Below, piece after piece: positions 33,179 through 40,960 of a DNA stretch of 64,000 nucleotides. The first letter of the stretch is position 1; each line of letters opens with the position of its first letter. The notes under the pieces are model-generated. The model was not told where the DNA came from and did no database searches. It was given only the letters and a program-made list of their open reading frames with translations. The DNA comes from JAZDGX01 sp964482205. GTDB lineage: Bacteria > Eisenbacteria > RBG-16-71-46 > CAIMUX01 > WJJG01. Made by a program: the position numbers and the translations under genes. The stretch lies in NCBI GenBank assembly GCA_964482205.1, contig CAYZWI010000006.1, forward strand, positions 62,001 through 126,000. The letters are read 5' to 3'.

Positions 33179-36100
33179 TCACTTCACGACAAGGATCCGT
33201 TCGCTGCGCGTCGCGCCATCGCAAGCGAGTCTGGCGAAGTACACGCCGGCCGGAGCGCTGTTGCCGTTCGTGTCGCTGCCATTCCAGTGGACCGTGTACG
33301 CGCCCGCCGTCATCCTGCCTTCGGCGAGCCGCGCGACCCGCCTGCCAGCAGGATCCACGATGTCGAGCGTGACCGTGCCTGCTTGCGCGAGGGCGTAGTC
33401 GATCCGGATCCCCAGGTGGGCCGGGTTCGGGTAGGGGGACGCGAGCAGGATGCGATTCCAGGCATCGCGCCCGCTCTCACGGCCGTCGTTTCCATCGACG
33501 GATGAACCCGCAATTCCCACGCGCAGGTCGATCTCGCTGCCGCCATTGCCGGGCAGATAGAGCCAAGGTGTGCGCGGGAAGAAGGGATGCCGCGACGCGA
33601 TTCGCACGCGCCAGTGATAAGGCCCGATCGCATCCACCGGCGCCGGCTCGTCGAGGAGCACCATGCTGCCCGTGCCGGCCGCCGGAGCTCCCGTGTCGCT
33701 CAGCCGCGGAGCCGCGACCGGCTGCAGCCCTGTGCCGCTGAAGGCGACACCGTACCGCTCCACTTCTGTTTGCAGGCAGACACTGCCACGCCCGACCGGC
33801 GTGCGTCCGTGGACGCGGATGATGAACCCATCGTCACTGTCGGTCTTGCCCAGCAGCGCGACCGGCGTCGTGCCGTCGGAGCAGAGCTGTCGCGGCGCGC
33901 GGTCCATTCCGGCCCCGGGCTGGAAGCCTCCCTTGTTGCCGCGGTAGACGAACACGGCACCGATATTGGGAGCGAACGCGCCGATCTGGGGCACGCCGAC
34001 GGCCATCTCGCCGAAGCCGTCACCGTTGAGATCTCCGCCGACCGCCACGGAGCGCCCCAATTGCGCGCCCGTTTGCCCCCCCGTGGCGATCCAGGCGGAC
34101 TGGACTCCGCAGGACGCAACGGTGCTACCCTCGTACAGGCGGGCCAGGCCTTCATTGTAGTAGTCGTCCTCGTAGTATTCGGCGCCGACGATGTAGTCGC
34201 TGAGGCCGTCGCTGCCGATGTCTCCGCCGCCACTGAGCGCGGCGCCGAACCGCGAGGCTTGCCCGCTCGGGCCATCCTTGGAGCAGACGAATGTGGGTCC
34301 GGTGGGCGATCCGCGGTAGACGCTGATGCGCCCGCGGTTGCTCGCGTATCCGGGCAGCCCGGCGACGAAATCGCCGTACCCATCCCCTTGGAGATCGCCG
34401 GCATAGGCAAGGGCGCCGCCGAGCTCGGCGTTGGGCGCATTGCTCTCGACCATCCAGTCGGCCGTGGCTGCCGTGCCGCCCGGACCGAGCGCGTCCTCCC
34501 CACCGTACCAAACGTAGATCGCCCCCTCGAAGGCATCGCCGTTGGCGTAGTAGGGCGCGCCGATCACGACATCGCTGTAGCCGTCTCCGTTAAGATCGCC
34601 GGCGGACGAGACGGCGCCTCCGAAGGACATCCCCGCGGCAGTGCCGATGACCTGCCAATCAGGCGTGCTCGCGGGACCCGTGGGCGATCCCAGGAAGAGC
34701 ATGGCACGCCCGACCGGGCTTCCCAGCGCGCGGTAGCCGGGCGCGCCGACAAGGAAGTCCGCATAACCGTCCGCGTTCACATCGCCGGCGGAAGCGAGTG
34801 AAACGCCCAGACCTTCATCCGTATAGGATCCTGTGTATGTCCAAGGCACGCTGTTCAGGCCATCCGCCGGATCGCCGTAGAAAAGGTAGGCCCGGCCCAC
34901 ATAGTCGACGGGCGGGAGAGTCGAGCTGTAGTTGATCGCACCGATGAGCGCGTCATCGTACCCGTCGCCGTTGACATCTCCGGCGCCAGCCACTTCCCAA
35001 CCCGCATTCGCATTGGCCTGGTCGGGTTCGAATTGCCAGTCCGCCGTGGCCCCGATCAATTGCGTCCCGGCTCCGAGCCAGAGTTGCGCGATCCCTTCGT
35101 AGGTCTCGCCGTGTGAGTAAGTGTGCCCCCCGGCGAGCAGATCGCTGTAGCCGTCGGCGTTCACATCGCCGGCAAAAGCGACCGACCAGCCGTAGCGCTC
35201 CTCAGCCACCGTGCCTCCGAGCGTGACGTCGACTTGGCCTGGATAGTGAATGCCGCCGTAGTAGAGGCATGCCATCCCTTCGGATCCGATGAGGATGTCG
35301 CCGAACCCGTCGCCATTGACATCGCCCGCGGTCGCGACCGAACAACCGATGCGCGAGTCGCGCTCTTCTCCCTCGTACCAGCGCAGCGGGACCTGGAGGG
35401 CATCGATGCCGATGAGCGTCCCGGCATGCAGCTCGACCGTGCCTTCGTCGGCCGTGACGGCGTCGTAGCCCGGTGTGCCGACGATGACATCGGCATTCCC
35501 GTCGCCGTTGTAGTCTCCCGCCGCGAACACCGACTCGCCGCGCCGGGAGCCGGCCTCGATGCCATTGCGAGTCCAGTTCGGCGTGGTCGAGATGCCGCCC
35601 GCTTGTCCCAAGTAGAGGAGCACTTGGCCGACATCGTTCAAGTAGCCGGGCGCTCCGACCAGCACATCGGCATAGCCGTCGCCGTTGACATCGCCGACGA
35701 CCGAGACCGACGTGCCGAAGCGGCTGAGCACCGCCGGGCCGCTGATGTCGGTATAGAACGGGCTTGGGCCGGTCGCGGAGCCGTACCAGCACCTCACCTT
35801 GCCGGTGTAGCCGATGTAGTTCTCCGCGCCGGGCATCCCAGCCACGATGTCATCATAGCCGTCACCGTTGATATCACCGGCACCCGCGGCGCTAACCAGG
35901 AAGTAGCCGATGGTCAAGGAATTGCGACTCCAGTTCGGATGAATCGCGAGACCGCTCGCGGAGCCGTAGAAGAGATCGACGCGTCCCTCGAGCTCGTAGG
36001 TGCCGGCTTCCTGAGGCGAGGTGACAAGGACGTCATCGTAGCCGTCGCCGTTGACATCGCCCGCGGTCGCGACGCACATGCCGCACCAGGCCGTGTCCTG

Positions 36101-36616
36101 GTCGCCCGTGAAGGTCCAGTTCGGATTCGAGGGCAATCCGTGCGCGGACCCATGGAATACGTAGGCCCGGCCTCCCTGCGTGAAGCTTCCCGAGTAGTGG
36201 GGCGCGCCGATGATCACATCATCGTAACCGTCGCCATTGACATCCCCCGCGGTCGAGACCGAGTAGCCGAAGTACGTCGAGCCCGAGACTTCGTAGGACC
36301 AATCGGGTGTGGTCGCTGGGCCGGCGGCCGAACCGAGGAAGAGATCAACGCGGCCGAACCGTTGAAGGCCGGACATGTACAAGTGATTGCCGACGAGGAT
36401 GTCGCTGTAGCCGTCGCCGTTGACATCGCCCGCGGTGCAGACCGCGGTGCCCAGGTTTTCGCTGCCGGTGACCGACCAGTCGGGGGTGGGGGTCACCGCT
36501 TCGACAACTGGGCTGCCAACGAGTCCCACCACGACGCACGTCAAACCGGCCGCGAGTGTGCGGCCGAGGTGGTTCGCGCAATGTGAATCCCGCGACAGAA
36601 AAACGGGGCGCATCAT
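33179..36616 (-). CDS. Secreted FG-GAP (integrin-alpha-like) repeat protein
   Basis: A 1,145-residue exported protein. A signal peptide (about 15-40) is followed by 14 FG-GAP repeats, each with a calcium-binding-like loop of the type GDVNGDGYDDVLVGAP, spaced about 60 residues; enough for two seven-bladed propellers. Variants such as GDVNADGYSDLLAG and GDIGSDGLSDYIVG show drift. A carboxy-terminal FlgD-like Ig domain (ASPYPNPAHLGIRIDY onward, last 85 residues) ends the protein. CAGGAGGTCTAGCC precedes two ATGs (36616, 36613). Such proteins usually sit on the surface and bind ligand or matrix in a Ca-dependent way. The DNA is visibly repetitive, with CCGTCGCCGTTGACATC recurring. Confidence 0.9.
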   Translation of the reverse strand: MMRPVFLSRDSHCANHLGRTLAAGLTCVVVGLVGSPVVEAVTPTPDWSVTGSENLGTAVCTAGDVNGDGYSDILVGNHLYMSGLQRFGRVDLFLGSAAGPATTPDWSYEVSGSTYFGYSVSTAGDVNGDGYDDVIIGAPHYSGSFTQGGRAYVFHGSAHGLPSNPNWTFTGDQDTAWCGMCVATAGDVNGDGYDDVLVTSPQEAGTYELEGRVDLFYGSASGLAIHPNWSRNSLTIGYFLVSAAGAGDINGDGYDDIVAGMPGAENYIGYTGKVRCWYGSATGPSPFYTDISGPAVLSRFGTSVSVVGDVNGDGYADVLVGAPGYLNDVGQVLLYLGQAGGISTTPNWTRNGIEAGSRRGESVFAAGDYNGDGNADVIVGTPGYDAVTADEGTVELHAGTLIGIDALQVPLRWYEGEERDSRIGCSVATAGDVNGDGFGDILIGSEGMACLYYGGIHYPGQVDVTLGGTVAEERYGWSVAFAGDVNADGYSDLLAGGHTYSHGETYEGIAQLWLGAGTQLIGATADWQFEPDQANANAGWEVAGAGDVNGDGYDDALIGAINYSSTLPPVDYVGRAYLFYGDPADGLNSVPWTYTGSYTDEGLGVSLASAGDVNADGYADFLVGAPGYRALGSPVGRAMLFLGSPTGPASTPDWQVIGTAAGMSFGGAVSSAGDLNGDGYSDVVIGAPYYANGDAFEGAIYVWYGGEDALGPGGTAATADWMVESNAPNAELGGALAYAGDLQGDGYGDFVAGLPGYASNRGRISVYRGSPTGPTFVCSKDGPSGQASRFGAALSGGGDIGSDGLSDYIVGAEYYEDDYYNEGLARLYEGSTVASCGVQSAWIATGGQTGAQLGRSVAVGGDLNGDGFGEMAVGVPQIGAFAPNIGAVFVYRGNKGGFQPGAGMDRAPRQLCSDGTTPVALLGKTDSDDGFIIRVHGRTPVGRGSVCLQTEVERYGVAFSGTGLQPVAAPRLSDTGAPAAGTGSMVLLDEPAPVDAIGPYHWRVRIASRHPFFPRTPWLYLPGNGGSEIDLRVGIAGSSVDGNDGRESGRDAWNRILLASPYPNPAHLGIRIDYALAQAGTVTLDIVDPAGRRVARLAEGRMTAGAYTVHWNGSDTNGNSAPAGVYFARLACDGATRSERILVVK

Positions 36617-36760
36617 GGCTAGACCTCCTGAAAGCACAGGGTGTGGCTTGAGCGGGGAGCCTTGCCGATCATCTGAAGCCTCACGGTCCAGGCCTCGTGC
36701 CGTACATCCCGATCGGGGAAGGTGGACGTTCCGAATTCCTCTTTCCCGGGAAGCTGTATG

Positions 36761-36766
36761 ATTATA
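36761..36766 (-). promoter_or_regulatory. Perfect -10 box for the FG-GAP gene
   Basis: TATAAT reads on the minus strand at 36766-36761, about 145 bases before the start codon. The -35 hexamer 17 bases upstream (TTCTTT) is poor. Confidence 0.45.
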
Positions 36767-37063
36767 CCGCACGGGGCGGATCCAAAGAACCGCCGAAAGC
36801 CTCCTCCAGGCTTCGCGGCTCCGACCATTTCTGCCCGTTCCTGCGCCCCCTTCCGGATCCGGCTGCCGGGGGTGGCGACGGCGATCCACATGTTCCGGCG
36901 GCGCCCCTCTCCATCGGTTGCGACGGTCGCGACCAACGGGGCATCCGTCCGGAAGCGCTGCGAATGCCCGGCCGCTCCCGACGGACGCGCGTGCCACAAC
37001 GGAGGCCCCGGAAGGTCCGCCGATCTTGGTGCGTTGGGCCCGGTGTGAGCGGGGCGGTTTCGG

Positions 37064-37093
37064 TCGACATGACCCTCATCGGGCAGGTATACT
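37064..37093 (+). promoter_or_regulatory. Sigma-70-type promoter of pckA
   Basis: TCGACA at 37064-37069 (5 of 6), 18-base spacer, TATACT at 37088-37093 (5 of 6). The start codon is 123 bases downstream. Confidence 0.65.
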
Positions 37094-37216
37094 CTTTCGC
37101 TTGCTTGCGCCGGGCGCGCCTCGCAAACGGCGGGAATCGGGCCTGCGAGCGGCGAGCGGACGGCCAATGTGCAATGCCGGCCCTGGAAGATCGACGCCGG
37201 CGGGAGGAAGCGGAAC

Positions 37217-39013
37217 ATGGAGCACGCGGCAGGGGCGTTTCGTCACGACGCCCGCATTCCTTACGATGTGAAGGTCCTGCGCAACCCGAGCCAGGAGGAG
37301 TTGCGCGATTTCTGCGCCCGCCAGGTGCCGCACATCTTCCGCTCGCGCTACGGCAACCTCGATCGTATCACCCGCTTGAAGGCGCGCATGGCCCCGAGCA
37401 CCTATGTGATCGCTCCCCTCACCGAACAGGGATTCTATTCCAGCCAGGTGATCGCGCCGGAGAAGGCCGAACGCTTGATCGAGCTTCAACGCCGCTACAT
37501 CGAGAGCACCGGCGCGCTCGTGGTGATCGACGGCTACCAGGGGCTCGGGCCGCAAGCCCCCCCGGTGCAGTGGCTCTACACTCCCGAAGGCGCGAACGTC
37601 GCCGCGATGCAGCAGATTCTCTCCTTCCCGCGCAGCTCGGTCGAGATGCCCGAGCAGCAACGCGAGCCCTTCCGCCCGCATTTTCGCTTGATCATGACCC
37701 CCGGCTGTCTCGCTCCCGAATCGCCTGCGCAAGTCGCGATCGTGGTCGATCTGCAGAACTGGACGACCCACGTGCTCGGCTCGGATTACTTCGGGGAGAG
37801 CAAGAAGGGCATGCTGCGCATGCTCTGCGAGTACAGCTACCAGCTCGGCGGGCTCGTGATGCACGCGGGCGCGAAGGCGGTCACGATCGGCGATCGGCGC
37901 ATCACGACCGCGATCATGGGACTGAGCGGGACCGGGAAGACGACCACCACCTTCAGCCATCAGGGCGATCGCACCGAGCCGATCCAGGACGACATGATCG
38001 TCATCTGGGCGGACGGATCGTGCAGCCCGACCGAGAACGGCTGCTTCGCGAAGACCTTCGGCCTCGACGAAAAGCACGAGCCGGTGATCTACCACGGCAC
38101 GGTGCACCCGGGCGCCTGGGTGGAGAATGTCTACCTGGATGAGAAGGGCGAATACGATTTCCGCAAGGAGGCGCTCTCGCCGGAAGAAGTCGCCCGCTGG
38201 CAGACCACCCTGATCGACAACGGCGCGCCCGCCGACCATGTCGCCGCCTACATCGAAGGGCGCAAGCGTCTGGAAGAGGTCGTGGACGAGCGCGGGATTC
38301 CCGCCGACGGCTGGGACTTCGTCCTCTGGACGCAGAACGGCCGTTCGATCATTCCGATGTCCGCGATCGAGAACGCGGCCGCGCTCGACGCCATTCCGCA
38401 ACTCGATTCGCTCGGCATCCTGAATCGCGACGAGGGCCCGGACGCGGCCGTGCCCGGGGTCGTGCGCTTCACCTCGGCGTCGCAGGCGGCCGCCTACTTC
38501 ATGCTCGGCGAGACCTCCAAGACGTCGGCCGCGGGCAAGGAGCGCGGCAAGACGCGCTCGCCGTTCACCCAGCCCTTCTTCCCGCGCGCGCCGCACCTGC
38601 AGGCCCAACGCTTCGCCGAGCTCGCCGCGCGCCTGCCGCATCTGCAGCTGTGGCTCATGAACACCGGCTTCATCGGCGGCGATCAGCGCGATGTGAACGA
38701 GAGCCGCGCGCTGAAAGTGAAGATCGCGCATTCCTCGGCGATGCTCGAGGCGCTGCTCGCCGAACGCATCGCGTGGCGCGTCGATCCCGATTTCGGCTAC
38801 GAGATCGTGGACCTCGACGCGCCCCAGAACGCGGCGCTGCTCGCCAAGGTGCCGGCCGAGATCCTGAATCCGATCCGCTTCTACGAGAAGACGGGACGCA
38901 TGGAGCAGTATCGCGCCTGGGTCGTGAAGATGACCAAAGAACGGCGGGCCTTTCTCGAGCGCATGGGCGTGGGCAAGGACATCGTGCGCGAGATCGATCG
39001 CACGGTTTCGTAG
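37217..39013 (+). CDS. pckA: Phosphoenolpyruvate carboxykinase (ATP)
   Basis: Converts oxaloacetate and ATP to PEP, CO2 and ADP; entry to gluconeogenesis. The 598-residue protein carries the kinase P-loop MGLSGTGKTTTTF, QDDMIVIWADGS (metal-binding), MHAGAKAVTIG, and an EN/GCFAKTF segment. It is longer than the usual roughly 530-540 residues, mainly through an extended amino-terminal half. The ATG at 37217 is chosen because GGGAGGAAGCGGAAC precedes it. Together with the acyl-CoA dehydrogenase and proline dehydrogenase it fits growth on fatty acids or amino acids. Confidence 0.93.
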   Translation: MEHAAGAFRHDARIPYDVKVLRNPSQEELRDFCARQVPHIFRSRYGNLDRITRLKARMAPSTYVIAPLTEQGFYSSQVIAPEKAERLIELQRRYIESTGALVVIDGYQGLGPQAPPVQWLYTPEGANVAAMQQILSFPRSSVEMPEQQREPFRPHFRLIMTPGCLAPESPAQVAIVVDLQNWTTHVLGSDYFGESKKGMLRMLCEYSYQLGGLVMHAGAKAVTIGDRRITTAIMGLSGTGKTTTTFSHQGDRTEPIQDDMIVIWADGSCSPTENGCFAKTFGLDEKHEPVIYHGTVHPGAWVENVYLDEKGEYDFRKEALSPEEVARWQTTLIDNGAPADHVAAYIEGRKRLEEVVDERGIPADGWDFVLWTQNGRSIIPMSAIENAAALDAIPQLDSLGILNRDEGPDAAVPGVVRFTSASQAAAYFMLGETSKTSAAGKERGKTRSPFTQPFFPRAPHLQAQRFAELAARLPHLQLWLMNTGFIGGDQRDVNESRALKVKIAHSSAMLEALLAERIAWRVDPDFGYEIVDLDAPQNAALLAKVPAEILNPIRFYEKTGRMEQYRAWVVKMTKERRAFLERMGVGKDIVREIDRTVS

Positions 39014-39072
39014 GGCGGCGGCGCTTTCGCGCCCGATGGTGATGCCTTCTCGATTTCGGGAAGTCGCGGCCA

Positions 39073-39100
39073 GTCGAAGCCGGATGCAGCCGGCTTCGAC
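39073..39100. terminator. Hairpin between pckA and dapB
   Basis: GTCGAAGCCGG (39073-39083), loop ATGCAG, CCGGCTTCGAC (39090-39100): a perfect 11-base stem between convergent genes. No U-tract, so Rho-assisted or bidirectional termination is likely. Confidence 0.6.
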
Positions 39101-39106
39101 CCGCGT

Positions 39107-39880
39107 TCAGCCCTGCAGCAGATCGCTCGTGCCGTAGAGACCGGGCGATCGCCCGGCGAGGAAGCGGATCGCGCGCACCGCTCCGGCCGCGAGGACCGCA
39201 CGCGAATCGGCGCGGTGCGTGAGGATCACGCGCTCCCCTTCCCCCGCGAAGATGACTTCATGCTCTCCGACGACCTCCCCGCCGCGAAGCGCGTGGATGC
39301 CGATTTCATTCCTGCGCCGCTCGCCCGTTCTTCCCGAGCGGCCCATCACGCGCTCGAGTCCCGGCCGCGCGGCTTCGATCGCGCGCGCGATCTCGAGCGC
39401 CGTTCCGCTGGGCGCGTCCGCCTTGTGGCGATGATGCATCTCGACGATCTCGATGTCGAAGGCGGGCAGCGCGGCCGCCGCCTCGGACGCGAGCTTGCGC
39501 AGAAGCGCCACCCCGATGGAGAGATTCGCGGCATGCAGGACCGCGATCTCTTTGGCCGCGCGCGCGAGCGCCGCGCGATCCTCTTCTCGAAGGCCGGTCG
39601 TTCCCGAGAGGAACGCCACCCTGGCCTTCATCGCCGCATCGGCGAGACGGACCGTGGCCGGCGGAGCGGTGAAATCGACCAGCACATCGCAGCGCTCGAG
39701 AGCATCAGGAAGGTCAGAGGTGAGGGGAACGCCCTCGATGGCTTCGCCGAGCGACGGGTGCTCGTCGCGCTCGATCGCCGCGGCCAGCGCGAGGCCTTCG
39801 GCTTCGCGCACCGCGCGCGCCAGCTCGCGGCCCATGCGCCCCGCGGCTCCCGCGATCGCCACGCGAATCGCTCCTCCCAT
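39107..39880 (-). CDS. dapB: 4-hydroxy-tetrahydrodipicolinate reductase
   Basis: NAD(P)H-dependent second step of the lysine/diaminopimelate branch. The 257-residue protein starts IRVAIAGAAGRMGRELARAV (nucleotide fold), has GTTGLREED (about 90-99), and the catalytic signature EMHHRHKADAPSGTALEIA (about 150-168). Length is normal. AAGGAGGAGGCG precedes the ATG at 39880. dapA is directly upstream on the same strand with an 86-base gap, so the pair is likely co-transcribed. Confidence 0.96.
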   Translation of the reverse strand: MGGAIRVAIAGAAGRMGRELARAVREAEGLALAAAIERDEHPSLGEAIEGVPLTSDLPDALERCDVLVDFTAPPATVRLADAAMKARVAFLSGTTGLREEDRAALARAAKEIAVLHAANLSIGVALLRKLASEAAAALPAFDIEIVEMHHRHKADAPSGTALEIARAIEAARPGLERVMGRSGRTGERRRNEIGIHALRGGEVVGEHEVIFAGEGERVILTHRADSRAVLAAGAVRAIRFLAGRSPGLYGTSDLLQG

Positions 39881-39966
39881 CGCCTCCTCCTTCGCGCGCG
39901 CTTTCACGCGCTCTCTCGCGCGCGCACTCGCCTTCCTCCCTGCACCGCGCCCACGCTGCCCCGCGC

Positions 39967-40860
39967 TCACACCTCTCGCGCGGGCGAGAGGCCGTACTCG
40001 ATGAGCACCGATCGCAACTGCGCCGCGAGCGACGCCTGCATGCCCACGAGCGGAAGGCGCGGCGGGCCCGCCTCGTATCCGAGCAGGTCGAGGGCTTTCT
40101 TGGCCGGCATGGGGTTGGTCTCGAGGAAGAGCGCGCGGGAAAGCGGCAACAAGCGCAGGTGCAGCTCGCTCGCGCGCGCGTGGTCGCCCCTCTTCACCGC
40201 GTCGCACAACGCGCGCACATCCGCGGGCACGACATTCGCCGTGACCGAAATCACGCCGGCCGCGCCCACGCACAGCAGCGGGTAGGTGATCGCGTCCTCG
40301 CCGCTCAGGATCGTGATTCGTTCGCCGCAGCTGCGCGCGATCCAGGAAGCCTGCTCGAGGCTTCCGCTCGCCTCCTTGACCGCCGTGATGCGCGGCTCAT
40401 CCGCGAGCGCGGCAATGGTGTCGGGAAGGAGATTCACGCCCGTGCGGCCAGGGACATTGTAGAGGATCAGCGGAACGGGGCTCGCCTTCGCGACCGCGCG
40501 AAAGTGGGCGGCGAGGCCCGCCTGGGTGGGCTTGTTGTAGTACGGCGTGATGACGAGCGCGCCATCGACGCCGAGCTTCTCCAACCTGCGGACATGCTCG
40601 ATCGTCTCGGCGGTCGAGTTGGTTCCCACTCCCGGCACGATCTTCGCGCGGCCGTGCACCTCTTCCACCACGATCCGGATGATCCGCTCGCGCTCGGCCC
40701 ATCCGCGCAGCGCGGCGCTCTCGCCCGTCGTGCCGCAGGGGACGATCCCGTCGGTGCCTGCTTCCATCTGCATGCGCACCAGGCGCCGAAGCGCCGCTTC
40801 GTTGAGATCGCCTTCGGCGGTGAACGGGGTCACGAGCGCGACGAACGAGCCCTCAAACAT
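39967..40860 (-). CDS. dapA: 4-hydroxy-tetrahydrodipicolinate synthase
   Basis: Condenses pyruvate and aspartate semialdehyde, the first committed step to diaminopimelate and lysine. The 297-residue TIM barrel has GTTGESAAL (about 45-53), ITPYYNKPTQAG, YNVPGRTGVNL with the catalytic tyrosine, and TAVKEASGS with the Schiff-base lysine. Start ATG 40860 is chosen as it gives the family start MFEGSFVALVTPF; a GTG 12 bases upstream overlaps the ribosome site GAGGTGG. Family neighbours such as sialate lyases lack this combination of motifs. Confidence 0.95.
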   Translation of the reverse strand: MFEGSFVALVTPFTAEGDLNEAALRRLVRMQMEAGTDGIVPCGTTGESAALRGWAERERIIRIVVEEVHGRAKIVPGVGTNSTAETIEHVRRLEKLGVDGALVITPYYNKPTQAGLAAHFRAVAKASPVPLILYNVPGRTGVNLLPDTIAALADEPRITAVKEASGSLEQASWIARSCGERITILSGEDAITYPLLCVGAAGVISVTANVVPADVRALCDAVKRGDHARASELHLRLLPLSRALFLETNPMPAKKALDLLGYEAGPPRLPLVGMQASLAAQLRSVLIEYGLSPAREV

Positions 40861-40960
40861 CACCCACCTCACTCTCGCTTCGATCCTTGGCGGCGATGAG
40901 CCTCACACGCTCGCGAGCGCACCGCGCCCGCGATGCGGGCGCAGCCTCAATCGGGCCGCG

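Larger units (their letters stand above)
36617..37216. other. Long divergent promoter region
   Basis: The 600 bases between the FG-GAP gene and pckA contain no credible gene. They hold a TATAAT for the minus-strand gene (36761-36766) and a good promoter for pckA (37064-37093), listed separately. Confidence 0.6.

Noticed and set aside
36619..37218. 199-residue open frame in the spacer before pckA
   Set aside because: It contains the TATAAT and pckA promoter elements, has no family resemblance, and no ribosome site.
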